Of a DNA stretch of 64,000 nt, positions 1 through 8,898 are shown piece by piece. The notes below the pieces were generated by a model. That model saw only the letters and a program-made list of their open reading frames with translations. It was not told the DNA's origin and made no database searches. The DNA lies in NCBI RefSeq assembly GCF_000212735.1, contig NC_015510.1, positions 6,015,001 to 6,079,000 on the forward strand. The letters are read 5' to 3'. This DNA is from Haliscomenobacter hydrossis DSM 1100. GTDB taxonomy: Bacteria; Bacteroidota; Bacteroidia; Chitinophagales; Saprospiraceae. Position 1 is the stretch's first letter, and every line of letters starts with the position of its first letter. The position numbers and the translations under genes were made by a program.

Positions 1-379
1 TGCAGACATCGACTATTCCTGGAAAGAAGCATTGACCGTTTACGGCAAGATTGGCATCAAAGTTTGGATTTGTAAAGGAGAAGTATTGGGTAAGCGCGAA
101 TTGACGCCTTCTTCAGCTCCTTCCAATACAACTCAAGCGGGTGGTGGTCAGGGACAAGGCCAAAATCGCCGTGATGGTGGTGGCGGTGGTCGTGGTCGTG
201 GTGGCGAACGTGGCGAAAGCCGTGGTGGCAACGACAACCGCAATCGCGGTGGCGGCGGTGGTGATCGTCGTGGCGGCGGTGGCGGCGGTGGCGGCGGTGG
301 TAACCGTGGCGGTGGTGGCAATACTGGCGGCGGCGGTGGTAACCGTGGCGGCGGTGCCGGTGGCCCACGCAAACGTTAA
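1..379 (+). CDS. rpsC: 30S ribosomal protein S3, C-terminal part (5' end outside window)
   Basis: This is the end of small-subunit protein S3, which helps form the mRNA entry site of the 30S subunit. The first readable residues ([20 protein letters not shown], then [11 protein letters not shown]) match the last conserved S3 strand, and rplP follows as expected in the S10 operon. The frame is open at the left edge and stops at 377-379. After the conserved core comes a tail of roughly 80 residues made almost only of Gly, Arg, Asn and Asp, with RGG/GGGG runs. S3 normally ends soon after the core, so this is a lineage-specific extension, probably a disordered, RNA-contacting tail. The identity is firm; the role of the tail is unknown. 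Confidence 0.95.
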   Translation, partial: ADIDYSWKEALTVYGKIGIKVWICKGEVLGKRELTPSSAPSNTTQAGGGQGQGQNRRDGGGGGRGRGGERGESRGGNDNRNRGGGGGDRRGGGGGGGGGGNRGGGGNTGGGGGNRGGGAGGPRKR

Positions 380-397
380 GTAACAGGTTGAAATTTT

Positions 398-432
398 CTT
401 TGGCTAGAAAGTTTACTTTTTAGCCAAAAAAA
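398..432. other. Stable hairpin in the rpsC-rplP spacer
   Basis: An inverted repeat with arms TTTGGCTAGAAAG and CTTTTTAGCCAAA lies directly downstream of rpsC. On the + strand it is followed by A residues rather than T residues, so it does not look like an intrinsic terminator. It may be an mRNA-processing or 3'-end-stabilising hairpin. Confidence 0.45.
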
Positions 433-469
433 ATTAAACCTGTACTTAGAATATTTCAATCCAAAGCTG

Positions 470-477
470 TACCTTTG
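470..477 (+). promoter_or_regulatory. Possible Bacteroidota -7 element ahead of rplP
   Basis: TACCTTTG matches the Bacteroidota -7 consensus TAnnTTTG, 66 bases ahead of rplP and downstream of the spacer hairpin. I see no clear -33 TTTG at the right spacing. A GCCAG/CTGGC hairpin with a T/A-rich stem follows at about 478-506. This could be an internal promoter of the S10 operon. Confidence 0.3.
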
Positions 478-543
478 CCAGACTTTTTCAAAAAGCTGGC
501 GGGTTTTGGCTATTTTACTGAAATTCTGCTAAATACATAAGAA

Positions 544-969
544 ATGTTACAGCCTAAGAGGACGAAATACCGCAAGCAGCAGAAGGGCAGAATGAAAGGT
601 CTGGCCATCAAAGGCGGTACAATTGCATTTGGGACTTTTGGTCTTAAGGCGATTACAGGTGCACGCCTTACCAACCGTCAGATCGAATCTGCTCGTATTG
701 CGATGACTCGTTCTATGAAACGTGAAGGTAAAGTGTGGATTCGCATTTTCCCGGACAAACCCATCACCAAGAAGCCTCAAGAAGTGCGGATGGGTAAAGG
801 TAAGGGTGCCGTGGATCACTGGGTAGCACAGGTAAAACCAGGTCGGATCATGTTTGAAATCGACGGGGTTACGCCAGAAGTGGCTAGTGAAGCGCTGCGT
901 CTTGCGGCACAAAAATTGCCAGTTTTGACCAAAATCGTAACTCGTCCTGATTCCGGGTTTGGGTTATAA
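544..969 (+). CDS. rplP: 50S ribosomal protein L16
   Basis: L16 is a large-subunit protein that organises the tRNA A-site and central protuberance region. The 141-residue product has the usual family length, starts [16 protein letters not shown], and carries the conserved [18 protein letters not shown] segment near residue 88. It sits between rpsC and rpmC, the standard order. The ATG at 544 is the family start. A long spacer (380-543) with a hairpin and a possible promoter precedes it, which is unusual for this operon. Confidence 0.97.
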   Translation: MLQPKRTKYRKQQKGRMKGLAIKGGTIAFGTFGLKAITGARLTNRQIESARIAMTRSMKREGKVWIRIFPDKPITKKPQEVRMGKGKGAVDHWVAQVKPGRIMFEIDGVTPEVASEALRLAAQKLPVLTKIVTRPDSGFGL

Positions 970-1097
970 TCATGCACAGTGCATTTGAATAGTCGACAGA
1001 CATTAGTTTCAGGGCAGCCCTCCATTTTTTGGCGGTGCGCTGCAAAGAAACCCAATCTGGCGGCGATGATTTATATCAAACTTAATTTTTTAAGCCA

Positions 1098-1361
1098 ATG
1101 GCAAACAGTAATTTAGAAGAGCTAAAGGGATTAGCTGACGAGGCGTTACAAGCCGAGTTGGACAATTCCGAATCGCTCTACCGTAAAATGAAGTTCGAGC
1201 ACGCCATCAAAGGGTTAGCCAACCCGATGGAGCTGCGCGATCTTCGCCGCGCTATTGCGCGTCTCAATACAGAGGTGCGCCGTCGTATCGTAGCGACCAT
1301 GGGTCCGGAAGAATTGGCATTGCGTACTAAAATTCGTGCAAGAAGACGTCGTAAACAGTAA
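1098..1361 (+). CDS. rpmC: 50S ribosomal protein L29
   Basis: L29 is a small two-helix protein near the peptide exit tunnel. The conserved core is visible ([40 protein letters not shown]). At 87 residues it is longer than the usual 60-70 because of a basic C-terminal extension ending RARRRRKQ. The stop at 1359-1361 is only 4 nt before the rpsQ ATG, so the two are translationally close. Confidence 0.93.
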   Translation: MANSNLEELKGLADEALQAELDNSESLYRKMKFEHAIKGLANPMELRDLRRAIARLNTEVRRRIVATMGPEELALRTKIRARRRRKQ

Positions 1362-1365
1362 GGTG

Positions 1366-1620
1366 ATGGAAAGAAATCTTAGAAAAACGCGTACCGGCGT
1401 CGTTACAAGCAACAAAATGAATAAAACTGTTGCAGTAACAGTGGAGCGTAAGCTGCGCCACCCAATTTACGGTAAGTTCGTGAAGAAAACCAAGAGTTTC
1501 ATGGCTCACGATGAGAATAATGATTGCAGCATCGGTGATGTTGTAAAAATTATGGAAACACGGCCCATGAGTAAACTCAAGCGCTGGCGCTTGGTCGAAA
1601 TCATCGAAAGAGCGAAATAA
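1366..1620 (+). CDS. rpsQ: 30S ribosomal protein S17
   Basis: S17 is an early 16S rRNA-binding OB-fold protein. The 84-residue product begins [20 protein letters not shown] and holds the family's conserved [19 protein letters not shown] stretch. I chose the ATG at 1366, immediately after the rpmC stop, over an in-frame codon at 1336 inside rpmC because it gives the normal length. A pair of REP-like palindromes follows the stop. Confidence 0.96.
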   Translation: MERNLRKTRTGVVTSNKMNKTVAVTVERKLRHPIYGKFVKKTKSFMAHDENNDCSIGDVVKIMETRPMSKLKRWRLVEIIERAK

Positions 1621-1672
1621 CCCATGGCTTTAGCCGTGGGATTCCGAACAATCCCACGAATAAATTCGTGGG
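1621..1672. repeat. Two 20-bp REP-like palindromes (family A) between rpsQ and rplN
   Basis: Copy 1 at 1621-1640 pairs CCCATGGCT with AGCCGTGGG. Copy 2 at 1653-1672 pairs CCCACGAAT with ATTCGTGGG perfectly. Both are 20 bp with a 2-nt centre. The same design recurs at 9469, 11839, 11877, 34630, 34668 and 34769, with inner bases that change in a compensated way. Confidence 0.85.
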
Positions 1673-1745
1673 GTAGTATCACGTGTGTTTACGATTTATC
1701 CTTCCTTTTTAGGCGAGATAAATCCTCTAAAACCAGACGTCAACC

Positions 1746-2111
1746 ATGATCCAACAGGAATCCAGACTCAAAGTAGCCGACAATAGTGGAGCCAAAGAAG
1801 TGCTCTGCATCCGTGTACTCGGTGGTTCAGGCCGCCGCTATGCATCAGTAGGCGATAAAATTGTCGTTGCCGTTAAAGATGCCTCTCCTGGAGGTATCAA
1901 AAAAGGTAGCGTTTCAAAAGCGGTAATCGTTCGTACCAAAAAGGAAATCCGCCGTAAAGACGGTTCCTATATTCGTTTTGACGACAACGCTTGCGTATTG
2001 TTGAACAACCAAGATGAGCCACGCGGTACCCGTATTTTTGGGCCAGTAGCTCGTGAGTTGCGCGAGAAGGAGTTTATGCGTATTGTATCTCTTGCTCCAG
2101 AGGTACTTTAA
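1746..2111 (+). CDS. rplN: 50S ribosomal protein L14
   Basis: L14 is a beta-barrel protein at the subunit interface that takes part in bridge B8. The 121-residue product has the canonical start ([19 protein letters not shown]) and the conserved end ([13 protein letters not shown]). It is preceded by a 125-nt spacer holding two palindromes, longer than usual between rpsQ and rplN. Confidence 0.97.
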   Translation: MIQQESRLKVADNSGAKEVLCIRVLGGSGRRYASVGDKIVVAVKDASPGGIKKGSVSKAVIVRTKKEIRRKDGSYIRFDDNACVLLNNQDEPRGTRIFGPVARELREKEFMRIVSLAPEVL

Positions 2112-2156
2112 CCCAGGCGTTGCTTTGATACGCAAGCGCTATTAATTCGTCAAACA

Positions 2157-2513
2157 ATGGCAGTAAAGAAAACAGCAAACAATAAAAGACATGCTCCCAA
2201 GCTGAAAATCAAAAAGGGAGACATGGTCTTTGTGATCGCCGGCGCCTATAAGAATCTCTCTGAACCAAGGGAGGTGCTGGAAGTGTATCCGGCTGAAAAC
2301 CGTGCACTCATAAAGGATGTAAACGTGCGCATGAAACACCGCAAAGCAACGCAAGACGCTGCCGGTGGTATCGAAGAAATGCTCGCACCCATCCACATCT
2401 CCAACCTTATGATTGTTGATCCAAAAGAAGGCAAACCTTCTCGGGTAGGACGTAAAGAGGTTGATGGGAAATTGGTTCGTTATTCTAAAAAATCCGGCGA
2501 AATCATTAAGTGA
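2157..2513 (+). CDS. rplX: 50S ribosomal protein L24
   Basis: L24 is an assembly-initiator protein that binds 23S rRNA near the tunnel exit. A KOW motif is visible ([15 protein letters not shown]) followed by [19 protein letters not shown]. At 118 residues it is slightly longer than the usual ~105. Its TGA stop (2511-2513) overlaps the ATG of rplE, so L24 and L5 are translationally coupled. Confidence 0.96.
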   Translation: MAVKKTANNKRHAPKLKIKKGDMVFVIAGAYKNLSEPREVLEVYPAENRALIKDVNVRMKHRKATQDAAGGIEEMLAPIHISNLMIVDPKEGKPSRVGRKEVDGKLVRYSKKSGEIIK

Positions 2514-3073
2514 TGAGTTATTTTCCTAGACTGAAGAAAAAATACACGGAGGAGGTGGTAAGTGCCTTGATGGAACAGTTTCAATACAGCTCCATCATGG
2601 AAGTACCCCGCCTGGTTAAGATTTCGATCAACCAGGGTATTGGATCCGCTACTCAGGATAAGAAGTTGGTCGATGTAGCCATCGATGAAATGTCTCGTAT
2701 TGCTGGCCAGAAAGCCGTACCTACGAAGGCCAAAACTTCAATCTCCAACTTTAAATTGCGTGAAGGCATGCCGATTGGCGCACGTGTCACTTTGCGCGAT
2801 CACCGCATGTACGAATTTTTGGATCGCCTGATCTCAGCTGCGCTTCCACGCGTACGCGATTTCCGGGGCATCAATGACAAAAGCTTCGACGGACGTGGCA
2901 ACTATTCGATGGGCATTACCGAGCAGATCATCTTCCCGGAAATCGACATCGAAAAAATTACCCGTATGTCTGGGATGGACATCACCTTTGTGACTACAGC
3001 CAAAACGGATGCTGAAGCTTTGGCATTATTGAAACTGTTGGGTCTTCCATTCAAGAACCAGAAAACAAACTAA
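2513..3073 (+). CDS. rplE: 50S ribosomal protein L5
   Basis: L5 binds 5S rRNA and forms part of the central protuberance. The 186-residue product carries the family signatures [29 protein letters not shown] and [19 protein letters not shown] at 2510 directly precedes the ATG at 2513. I prefer the ATG because it shares one base with the rplX stop, giving a coupled TGATG junction. Confidence 0.96.
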   Translation: MSYFPRLKKKYTEEVVSALMEQFQYSSIMEVPRLVKISINQGIGSATQDKKLVDVAIDEMSRIAGQKAVPTKAKTSISNFKLREGMPIGARVTLRDHRMYEFLDRLISAALPRVRDFRGINDKSFDGRGNYSMGITEQIIFPEIDIEKITRMSGMDITFVTTAKTDAEALALLKLLGLPFKNQKTN

Positions 3074-3079
3074 AATACC

Positions 3080-3349
3080 GTGGCAAAGAAGTCGATTATC
3101 GCTCGGGAAGTAAAAAGAGCCAAGTTGGTTGCTAAATACGCAGATTTGCGTAAGCAATTGAAGGAGGAAGGAAACTGGGAAGAACTGGACAAACTACCGC
3201 GCAACTCCAACCCAATTCGTATGCACAACCGTTGCCAGTTGACGGGGCGTCCGAAGGGTTACATGCGCCAGTTTGGTCTTTGCCGGGTAAAATTCCGCGA
3301 AATGGCCCTTTATGGCAAAATTCCTGGAATTACCAAAAGCAGTTGGTAG
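3080..3349 (+). CDS. rpsN: 30S ribosomal protein S14 (zinc-independent type)
   Basis: S14 binds the 3' major domain of 16S rRNA. The 89-residue product has the conserved [20 protein letters not shown] and RVKFREMA segments. The C+ zinc form would show two CxxC pairs; here only two isolated cysteines remain, so this is the longer, zinc-free form. Translation appears to start at GTG (3080-3082), 6 nt after rplE, because no in-frame ATG is compatible with the N-terminus MAKKSII. Confidence 0.95.
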   Translation: MAKKSIIAREVKRAKLVAKYADLRKQLKEEGNWEELDKLPRNSNPIRMHNRCQLTGRPKGYMRQFGLCRVKFREMALYGKIPGITKSSW

Positions 3350-3424
3350 AAAGAAATTCTTTAACAGTTGGCCAGGTTCCGCGTTTTTTAAAAACGGAAA
3401 ACCGGCTGGCGAAACATCATAACG

Positions 3425-3835
3425 ATGGCATTTTCAGATCCTATTGCAGATTATCTGACGCGCATTCGCAACGCGCAGCAAGCGGGACACCGTATTGTAG
3501 ATATTCCTGCCTCCAAGTTGAAAAAAGCAATCACCGAGATTCTTTACGAGCAAGGCTACATCCTGAAATACAAATTTGAGGACAATGTCGGCAAAGGTGG
3601 TCAGGGTCTCATCAAAGTCGCTTTAAAGTACGATCCCATCACCCGTAAACCGGTGATCCGTGAGCTAGGCCGTATCTCTAAGCCTGGTTTGCGTAAGTAT
3701 GCCAAAGCAGATGGACTTCCTCGAATCATTAACGGCCTCGGCCTGGCAATCGTTTCTACTTCACGTGGCGTGATGTCTGATAAAAAGGCACGCGAACTGA
3801 ATATAGGCGGCGAATTGCTCTGCTACATTTATTAA
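3425..3835 (+). CDS. rpsH: 30S ribosomal protein S8
   Basis: S8 is a primary 16S rRNA-binding protein and, in Escherichia coli, the autoregulator of the spc operon. The 136-residue product starts MAFSDPIADYLTRIRNAQ and ends in the diagnostic VSTSRGVMSDKKARE stretch. The 75-nt spacer before it could fold into an imperfect GCCAG/CTGGC hairpin; whether this acts in control is unknown. Confidence 0.97.
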   Translation: MAFSDPIADYLTRIRNAQQAGHRIVDIPASKLKKAITEILYEQGYILKYKFEDNVGKGGQGLIKVALKYDPITRKPVIRELGRISKPGLRKYAKADGLPRIINGLGLAIVSTSRGVMSDKKARELNIGGELLCYIY

Positions 3836-3857
3836 TTAACCGCTCAAATCAGAAAAG

Positions 3858-4415
3858 ATGTCTCGAGTAGGTAAAGCTCCGATTCAACTTCCCCAGGGGG
3901 TAGACATAAATGTCAGCAAGAGCAATGTGGTTACGGTTAAAGGCCCTAAAGGTCAGCTGCAACAGCAAATCGACCCAGATTTAACGCTTGACATGAATGA
4001 TGGCACGTTGGAGGTTAAACGTCCAACCGATCAGAAACGCCACCGGGAGGTACACGGTTTGTACCGCGCCCTGATCAATAATATGGTAACTGGTGTTACC
4101 GAAGGGTTTGTACGGGAAATGGAAATTTTTGGTGTAGGTTTTCGTGCTTCCAATAATGGCCAGTGGCTGGAATTGAGCCTCGGTTATTCTCACCCGATTT
4201 TGTTCCTTATTCCTCAGGAAATTAAGGTAGAAACCCGTCAGGATAAAGGTCAAAACCCAATCATCAAGTTGCAAGGTATTGACAAAGAACTTCTTGGTCA
4301 GGTTTGTGCCAAAATCCGCGGCTTCCGTAAGCCAGAACCATACAAAGGCAAAGGTATCCGTTTTGTGGGCGAAGCAATCCGTCGCAAAGCTGGTAAGACC
4401 AGTGGTAAAAAATAA
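3858..4415 (+). CDS. rplF: 50S ribosomal protein L6
   Basis: L6 lies near the sarcin-ricin loop and the translational GTPase site. The 185-residue product has two tandem L6 folds and the family signature RKPEPYKGKGIRF near the C-terminus. Start MSRVGKAPIQLPQGV is canonical. The gene is followed by two 22-bp palindromes (family B) before rplR. Confidence 0.97.
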   Translation: MSRVGKAPIQLPQGVDINVSKSNVVTVKGPKGQLQQQIDPDLTLDMNDGTLEVKRPTDQKRHREVHGLYRALINNMVTGVTEGFVREMEIFGVGFRASNNGQWLELSLGYSHPILFLIPQEIKVETRQDKGQNPIIKLQGIDKELLGQVCAKIRGFRKPEPYKGKGIRFVGEAIRRKAGKTSGKK

Positions 4416-4421
4416 TCGTAG

Positions 4422-4467
4422 GGGCAACCCTATGTGGTTGCCCTTGGGTAGCCACGCAGGGCTACCC
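4422..4467. repeat. Two 22-bp palindromes (family B) between rplF and rplR
   Basis: GGGCAACC-6 nt-GGTTGCCC (4422-4443) is followed 2 nt later by GGGTAGCC-6 nt-GGCTACCC (4446-4467). The stem bases differ between the two copies but remain paired, and the six central bases (CTATGT, or ACGCAG read the other way) are related. The same family forms a four-copy array at 60687-60798. Confidence 0.85.
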
Positions 4468-4538
4468 GTACGAAAAAATAAAAACGGGACTTTGGGTTTG
4501 GCTGCATAGCTCTACACTAAGGTCATAAATCAAGTGAC

Positions 4539-4892
4539 ATGCAACTCACGAAAGCGAATAGAAGACGTCGGATCCACAATCGTGTCCGTAAGAAAATTAC
4601 GGGTACACCTGCCAGACCTCGTCTCACGGTGTTCCGGAGCAACAAATCCATCTATGCTCAAATCATTGATGATTTGTCTGGACACACCATTGTATCTGCA
4701 TCCTCAATTGAAGCTGCAGTTGAAAAGAGTGTGAACAAATCTGAGCAAGCCAAAGCAGTAGGAAAAATCCTGGCTGAACGGGCGGTTCAGGCGAATATCA
4801 GCGCCGTTGTATTTGACCGCGGCGGTTATCTGTACCATGGTCGTGTTAAAGCGTTAGCCGATGGCGCACGCGAAGCAGGACTATCTTTCTAA
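4539..4892 (+). CDS. rplR: 50S ribosomal protein L18
   Basis: L18 binds 5S rRNA together with L5. The 117-residue product is of normal length and has the conserved [18 protein letters not shown] segment and the C-terminal [19 protein letters not shown] signature. It follows the two-palindrome spacer and leads into rpsE 23 nt later. Confidence 0.96.
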   Translation: MQLTKANRRRRIHNRVRKKITGTPARPRLTVFRSNKSIYAQIIDDLSGHTIVSASSIEAAVEKSVNKSEQAKAVGKILAERAVQANISAVVFDRGGYLYHGRVKALADGAREAGLSF

Positions 4893-4915
4893 AAAACCAT
4901 TAACCATACAAGATA

Positions 4916-5434
4916 ATGGCTAAACAGAGTGCATCCAGGGTAACACCTGCAGAAACAGAACTCAAAGAAAAGCTGGTACAGCTCAACCGTGTAGCGAAGG
5001 TTACCAAAGGTGGTCGTACATTTAGCTTTGCTGCGATTGTAGTAGTTGGAGACGGAAAAGGAACCGTAGGACATGGCTTGGGAAAAGCACGCGATGTATC
5101 TGAAGCAATTTCCAAAGCAGTGGATGATGCCAAGAAAAACTTGGTACGCGTTCCAATCTACAAAGGAACCATTCCTCACGAAGTAAAAGGTAAGTTCAAG
5201 GCCGGTAGTGTCTTGATCAAACCCGCTTCTGACGGTACCGGTGTAATTGCAGGTGGGGCCATGCGTGCCGTACTTGAAATTGCTGGTGTCCACAACGTAT
5301 TGGCAAAATCACAAGGTTCTTCGAACCCGCACAACGTAGTAAAAGCCACCATCACGGCGCTTTCACTGCTGCGTGATCCAGGGGTGATTGCCAAGCAACG
5401 GAATATCTCTTTGGAGAAAATGTTCAATGGTTGA
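4916..5434 (+). CDS. rpsE: 30S ribosomal protein S5
   Basis: S5 contributes to decoding accuracy and to the mRNA entry tunnel. The 172-residue product has the dsRBD-like S5 motif ([20 protein letters not shown]) and the C-terminal S5 fold ([19 protein letters not shown]). Order rplR-rpsE-rpmD is canonical for the spc operon. Confidence 0.97.
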   Translation: MAKQSASRVTPAETELKEKLVQLNRVAKVTKGGRTFSFAAIVVVGDGKGTVGHGLGKARDVSEAISKAVDDAKKNLVRVPIYKGTIPHEVKGKFKAGSVLIKPASDGTGVIAGGAMRAVLEIAGVHNVLAKSQGSSNPHNVVKATITALSLLRDPGVIAKQRNISLEKMFNG

Positions 5435-5483
5435 TCGGGCGCCATGTCCGCATCGTTTTGTAAATGCTTAAAACAAGAAGATC

Positions 5484-5669
5484 ATGGCTAAGATCAAGAT
5501 TACCAAGGTCAAAAGCACGATCGATCGTCCAAAAAATCAGAAACTTACCATGACTGCTCTCGGGCTGAACAAGGTAAGTTCCACCGTAGTCCATGAAGCT
5601 ACGCCACAGATTTTAGGGATGGTTCGTGTAGTCGCCCACCTCGTTCGGGTGGAAGAAGTGAAGGAATAA
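5484..5669 (+). CDS. rpmD: 50S ribosomal protein L30
   Basis: L30 is a small 23S rRNA-binding protein. The 61-residue product matches family length and pattern: KIKITKVKSTIDRPKNQK, then ALGLNKVSSTVVHEATPQIL. It ends in a charged tail VRVEEVKE. Position between rpsE and rplO is standard. Confidence 0.95.
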   Translation: MAKIKITKVKSTIDRPKNQKLTMTALGLNKVSSTVVHEATPQILGMVRVVAHLVRVEEVKE

Positions 5670-5757
5670 TTTCTTTGACGAATGGCAACTCTCGGCGGTG
5701 AATGCTTATTTTTTGTAACTTGCATCCTCATCGCTGATTTGCTCAAAACATAATGCA

Positions 5758-6204
5758 ATGGAATTGCATAATTTGAAACCTGCACAAGGTTCTAACAAAG
5801 GTAGAAAACGTATTGCGCGTGGCCAGGGCTCTGGGCATGGGGGTACTTCTACTCGTGGTCACAAGGGGGATGGGTCTCGTTCCGGGCACTATACCAAGCG
5901 TAACTTTGAAGGTGGTCAAATGCCCCTGCAAATGCGCTTGCCTAAAGTCGGGTTCAAGAATCCGAATCGTGTAAGCTACGTTCCTTTCAATCTTGGTCAA
6001 CTCCAAGCCATTGCCGAAAAATTCGGTGTGGATTCCATTTCTAACGAATGGTTACTTGAAAATGGATTCATTAGCCGTACCGACAAGGTGAAAGTCTTGG
6101 GTACTGGTGAAGTGACATCTAAACTAAACGTAAGCGCACACGCTTGTTCTGCATCTGCCAAGGAAGCCATTGAGAAGCTCGGCGGAAGTGTAAACATCGC
6201 TTAA
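5758..6204 (+). CDS. rplO: 50S ribosomal protein L15
   Basis: L15 is an assembly protein that threads a long basic N-terminal extension into 23S rRNA. That Gly/Arg/Lys-rich arm is visible (GSNKGRKRIARGQGSGHGG), followed by the globular part with GFISRTDKVKVLGTGE. At 148 residues it is of family length. secY starts 9 nt downstream. Confidence 0.96.
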   Translation: MELHNLKPAQGSNKGRKRIARGQGSGHGGTSTRGHKGDGSRSGHYTKRNFEGGQMPLQMRLPKVGFKNPNRVSYVPFNLGQLQAIAEKFGVDSISNEWLLENGFISRTDKVKVLGTGEVTSKLNVSAHACSASAKEAIEKLGGSVNIA

Positions 6205-6213
6205 TTCTGCACG

Positions 6214-7581
6214 ATGAAAAGGTTTTTAACCACTCTGCGTAACATTTGGGATATCAAGGAATTGCGTACGCGCATCTTGTTCACACTGGGAATGATTTTC
6301 ATTTTCCGGGTGGGTTCCTTTATCGTTCTCCCAGGCGTGCTTCCTTCGGTGTTGAAGCAGCAATCCCAAAGTGACGACAATTCACTTTTGGGTTTGATTA
6401 ACGCTTTCACCGGTGGCGCCTTTAGCCAGGCCTCCGTTTTTGCACTGGGTATCATGCCCTACATTACAGCATCGATCATCATTCAGTTGTTGGGCTTTGC
6501 CGTTCCTTACTTCCAACGTTTGCAAACCAAAGAAGGGGAATCTGGCCGTAAAAAACTGAGTTCGATTACCCGTTTGCTGACGGTAGCCATCACGCTGGTA
6601 CAAGGCGGCGGTTATTTGCGCTATCTGTTCTTTCTGAAAGCGGTTGATCCAAGAATCGATCAAGGTATCTTTTGGTTTTCCAACATCATCATTTTGGCTG
6701 CGGGTACCGTATTTGCCATGTGGTTGGGCGAGAAGATCACCGATCGTGGTTTAGGCAACGGTGTTTCCCTGATCATCATGGCGGGTATCATTGCACGTCT
6801 TCCTTTCGCACTGGGTTTTGAATTCCAGTCTCAATTGGACAACAATGGTTTGTTGTTCTTTGTAGTGGAAATGGCCTTGTGGTTTGGAGTTGTGCTGCTA
6901 TCCATTATGATCATTCAGGCGGTCCGACGAATACCGATACAGATGGCCAAAAAAGCTGTCGGCAGAACCGATAGCACCGGAATGAGGTCTGAGCAAGATT
7001 TTATCCCACTCAAGCTGAATGCTTCTGGCGTAATGCCGATCATTTTTGCACAGGCGCTGATGTTTTTGCCTACTACCGCTGCGCAGTTCAGTTCTACGGG
7101 TGGTACATCAACCACAGGTGTGCTTGCCGCATTGAATGACTTTACCAGTGTTCCCTACAACGTGATTTATTTCTTGTTGATCGTTGTGTTCACTTATGTG
7201 TATACTGCTTTGATCGTCAATCCGCAAAACTACGCGGAATACCTCAAACGCAACAACGCATTCATTCCTTCCGTGAAACCAGGGCAACCTACTGCTGATT
7301 ACATTGATGCCATTACTTCCCGGATTACGCTGCCAGGTGCAGTGTTCCTGGGACTCATTGCGATCCTGCCTGCGTTTGCAGCAGCGATTGGGATCAACCG
7401 CAACTTTGCAGTATTCTTTGGAGGAACTTCTTTGCTGATCATGATATCCGTTATCCTGGATACCCTGCAGCAAATTGAAAGTCATTTGTTGATGCGCAAA
7501 TACGAAGGTTTGGCTAAGTCTGGACGTATTCAAGGACGTTCTTCTCAAAGCCGCCTCCAAGGTATTGGCGACTCAATTTAA
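6214..7581 (+). CDS. secY: Sec translocase channel subunit SecY
   Basis: SecY is the protein-conducting channel of the inner-membrane SecYEG translocon. The 455-residue protein has about ten hydrophobic segments and recognisable SecY stretches: GIMPYITASIIIQLL in helix 2, TDRGLGNGVSLIIMAGI in helix 4, and the cytoplasmic RRIPIQMAKK loop. It sits after rplO as in most bacteria. This route feeds the signal-peptide-bearing proteins seen elsewhere in the window, including the type IX secretion components and cargo. Confidence 0.97.
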   Translation: MKRFLTTLRNIWDIKELRTRILFTLGMIFIFRVGSFIVLPGVLPSVLKQQSQSDDNSLLGLINAFTGGAFSQASVFALGIMPYITASIIIQLLGFAVPYFQRLQTKEGESGRKKLSSITRLLTVAITLVQGGGYLRYLFFLKAVDPRIDQGIFWFSNIIILAAGTVFAMWLGEKITDRGLGNGVSLIIMAGIIARLPFALGFEFQSQLDNNGLLFFVVEMALWFGVVLLSIMIIQAVRRIPIQMAKKAVGRTDSTGMRSEQDFIPLKLNASGVMPIIFAQALMFLPTTAAQFSSTGGTSTTGVLAALNDFTSVPYNVIYFLLIVVFTYVYTALIVNPQNYAEYLKRNNAFIPSVKPGQPTADYIDAITSRITLPGAVFLGLIAILPAFAAAIGINRNFAVFFGGTSLLIMISVILDTLQQIESHLLMRKYEGLAKSGRIQGRSSQSRLQGIGDSI

Positions 7582-7609
7582 ATGAGTTTTTAATAAAAAA
7601 ATTCGCTTG

Positions 7610-7647
7610 ATTAAAGGCGGTTGGTGAATTGACCAGTCGCCTTTAAT
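7610..7647. other. Hairpin between secY and map
   Basis: Perfect 10-bp arms ATTAAAGGCG and CGCCTTTAAT are separated by 18 nt. No T-run follows on the + strand, so a simple terminator is unlikely. It could be an attenuator-like or mRNA-end structure separating the secY and map segments. Confidence 0.5.
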
Positions 7648-7712
7648 TGCTAGTTATCCGGTGTAAAAGGCGCTACGACAGTACTTTTTGACCACACTCA
7701 ATCCAAGGCTCT

Positions 7713-8546
7713 ATGGTATATTACAAGACGGACGAAGAGGTAGAGTTCATTCGCAAAAGCTGCTTACTGGTTTGTGATGCGCTGGCGCATGTTGCTTCCA
7801 TCATTCGTCCCGGAATTACTGCCAAAGAGATAGATGCTGCTGCCGAGATGGTGATTCTAGATCACGGAGCACTACCAGCTTTTAAGGGGTATCGCGGGTT
7901 TCCGGCTACCTTGTGTGTTTCTATCAACGAACAGGTAGTACATGGCATTCCAACTGGTAATATCATTTTCCAGGATGGCGACATCGTCTCTGTCGACTGT
8001 GGGGTGCAATGGAATGGCTTTTTTGGTGATGCTGCCTATACTTTCCCCTTGGGCAATGTTAGTGAAAAGGTAATGGAGCTTTGTCGGGTTACGAAAACTT
8101 CGCTGTACAAAGGGATTGAGCAGGCCGTAGCTGGTCACCGGATTGGTGATGTCAGTTTTGCCATTCAAAACTATGTAGAGAAAGGCTTCCAATACGGGAT
8201 TGTTCGCGAATTGGTAGGCCACGGGGTCGGACGTAATTTACATGAAGATCCAGAAGTGCCAAACTATGGCAAGCGAGGAAAAGGAATCAAACTACAGGAA
8301 GGTTTAGTGATTGCCATCGAACCAATGGTTAACCTGGGCAAAAAAGAAGTGATTACGGCAAAAGACGGTTGGACCGTTGCTGCAAAGGATCATCAACCTT
8401 CTGCTCATTATGAGCATACCGTTGTGGTACGCCGCAACAAAGCCGATATCCTCTCCAGTCATGTACCCATCGAAGCCGCAATTTCCAAAAATTCGGAAGT
8501 TCGGGAGGTGAGTTTGAAAGGTGAAATGGCCTTTGAAATGGCCTAA
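7713..8546 (+). CDS. map: Type I methionyl aminopeptidase
   Basis: This cytoplasmic enzyme removes the initiator methionine from nascent proteins. The 277-residue M24 peptidase shows all five metal ligands: D95 (SVDCGV), D106 (FGDAAY), H170 (LVGHGVG), E203 (AIEPM) and E234 (HYEHTV). Location between secY and infA is typical. It lacks an N-terminal zinc-finger extension. The last 25 or so residues are poorly conserved by eye. Confidence 0.95.
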   Translation: MVYYKTDEEVEFIRKSCLLVCDALAHVASIIRPGITAKEIDAAAEMVILDHGALPAFKGYRGFPATLCVSINEQVVHGIPTGNIIFQDGDIVSVDCGVQWNGFFGDAAYTFPLGNVSEKVMELCRVTKTSLYKGIEQAVAGHRIGDVSFAIQNYVEKGFQYGIVRELVGHGVGRNLHEDPEVPNYGKRGKGIKLQEGLVIAIEPMVNLGKKEVITAKDGWTVAAKDHQPSAHYEHTVVVRRNKADILSSHVPIEAAISKNSEVREVSLKGEMAFEMA

Positions 8547-8593
8547 ACAGGATTATTGTCTGTTAACTGTAATTTTTTTCACGGAATGAGGAG

Positions 8594-8620
8594 AAAGATA
8601 AGTAAACATGCTTATCTTTG
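8594..8620 (+). promoter_or_regulatory. Promoter -7 element inside a perfect inverted repeat ahead of infA
   Basis: Arms AAAGATAAG (8594-8602) and CTTATCTTT (8611-8619) flank an 8-nt spacer. The right arm contains TATCTTTG (8613-8620), a match to the Bacteroidota TAnnTTTG -7 element. A transcript would start near 8627 and reach the infA ATG at 8638 with a very short leader. The symmetry suggests an operator or an RNA hairpin; no regulator can be named. Confidence 0.5.
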
Positions 8621-8637
8621 CACTCCGAAAACGGACT

Positions 8638-8856
8638 ATGGCTAAAAAAGATTTGATCAAACAAGACGGAATTATTGAAGAGGCACTATCGAACGCAATG
8701 TTTAGAGTGCGCCTCGAGAACGATCACCAGATCATTGCCACTATTTCCGGGAAAATGCGGATGAACTACATCCGAATCCTCCCAGGTGACAAAGTTTCGG
8801 TGGAAATGTCTCCTTACGATTTAAGTAGGGGACGAATCATTTATCGTTACAAGTAA
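8638..8856 (+). CDS. infA: Translation initiation factor IF-1
   Basis: IF-1 binds the ribosomal A-site during initiation. The 72-residue OB-fold product is full length and conserved ([38 protein letters not shown], ending GRIIYRYK). An upstream in-frame ATG at 8608 lies within the promoter/inverted repeat and would add ten non-conserved residues, so I start at 8638. Confidence 0.96.
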   Translation: MAKKDLIKQDGIIEEALSNAMFRVRLENDHQIIATISGKMRMNYIRILPGDKVSVEMSPYDLSRGRIIYRYK

Positions 8857-8898
8857 TTGCCGTCCGCTGTTTGGAATACCTGATAAACAACTCGAACC

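Noticed and set aside
57..383. Alternative frames in the Gly-rich tail of S3
   Set aside because: Low-complexity GC-rich repeats open all frames; the true frame continues the S3 core.
398..432. Intrinsic terminator after rpsC
   Set aside because: The hairpin is strong, but A residues rather than T residues follow on the transcribed strand.
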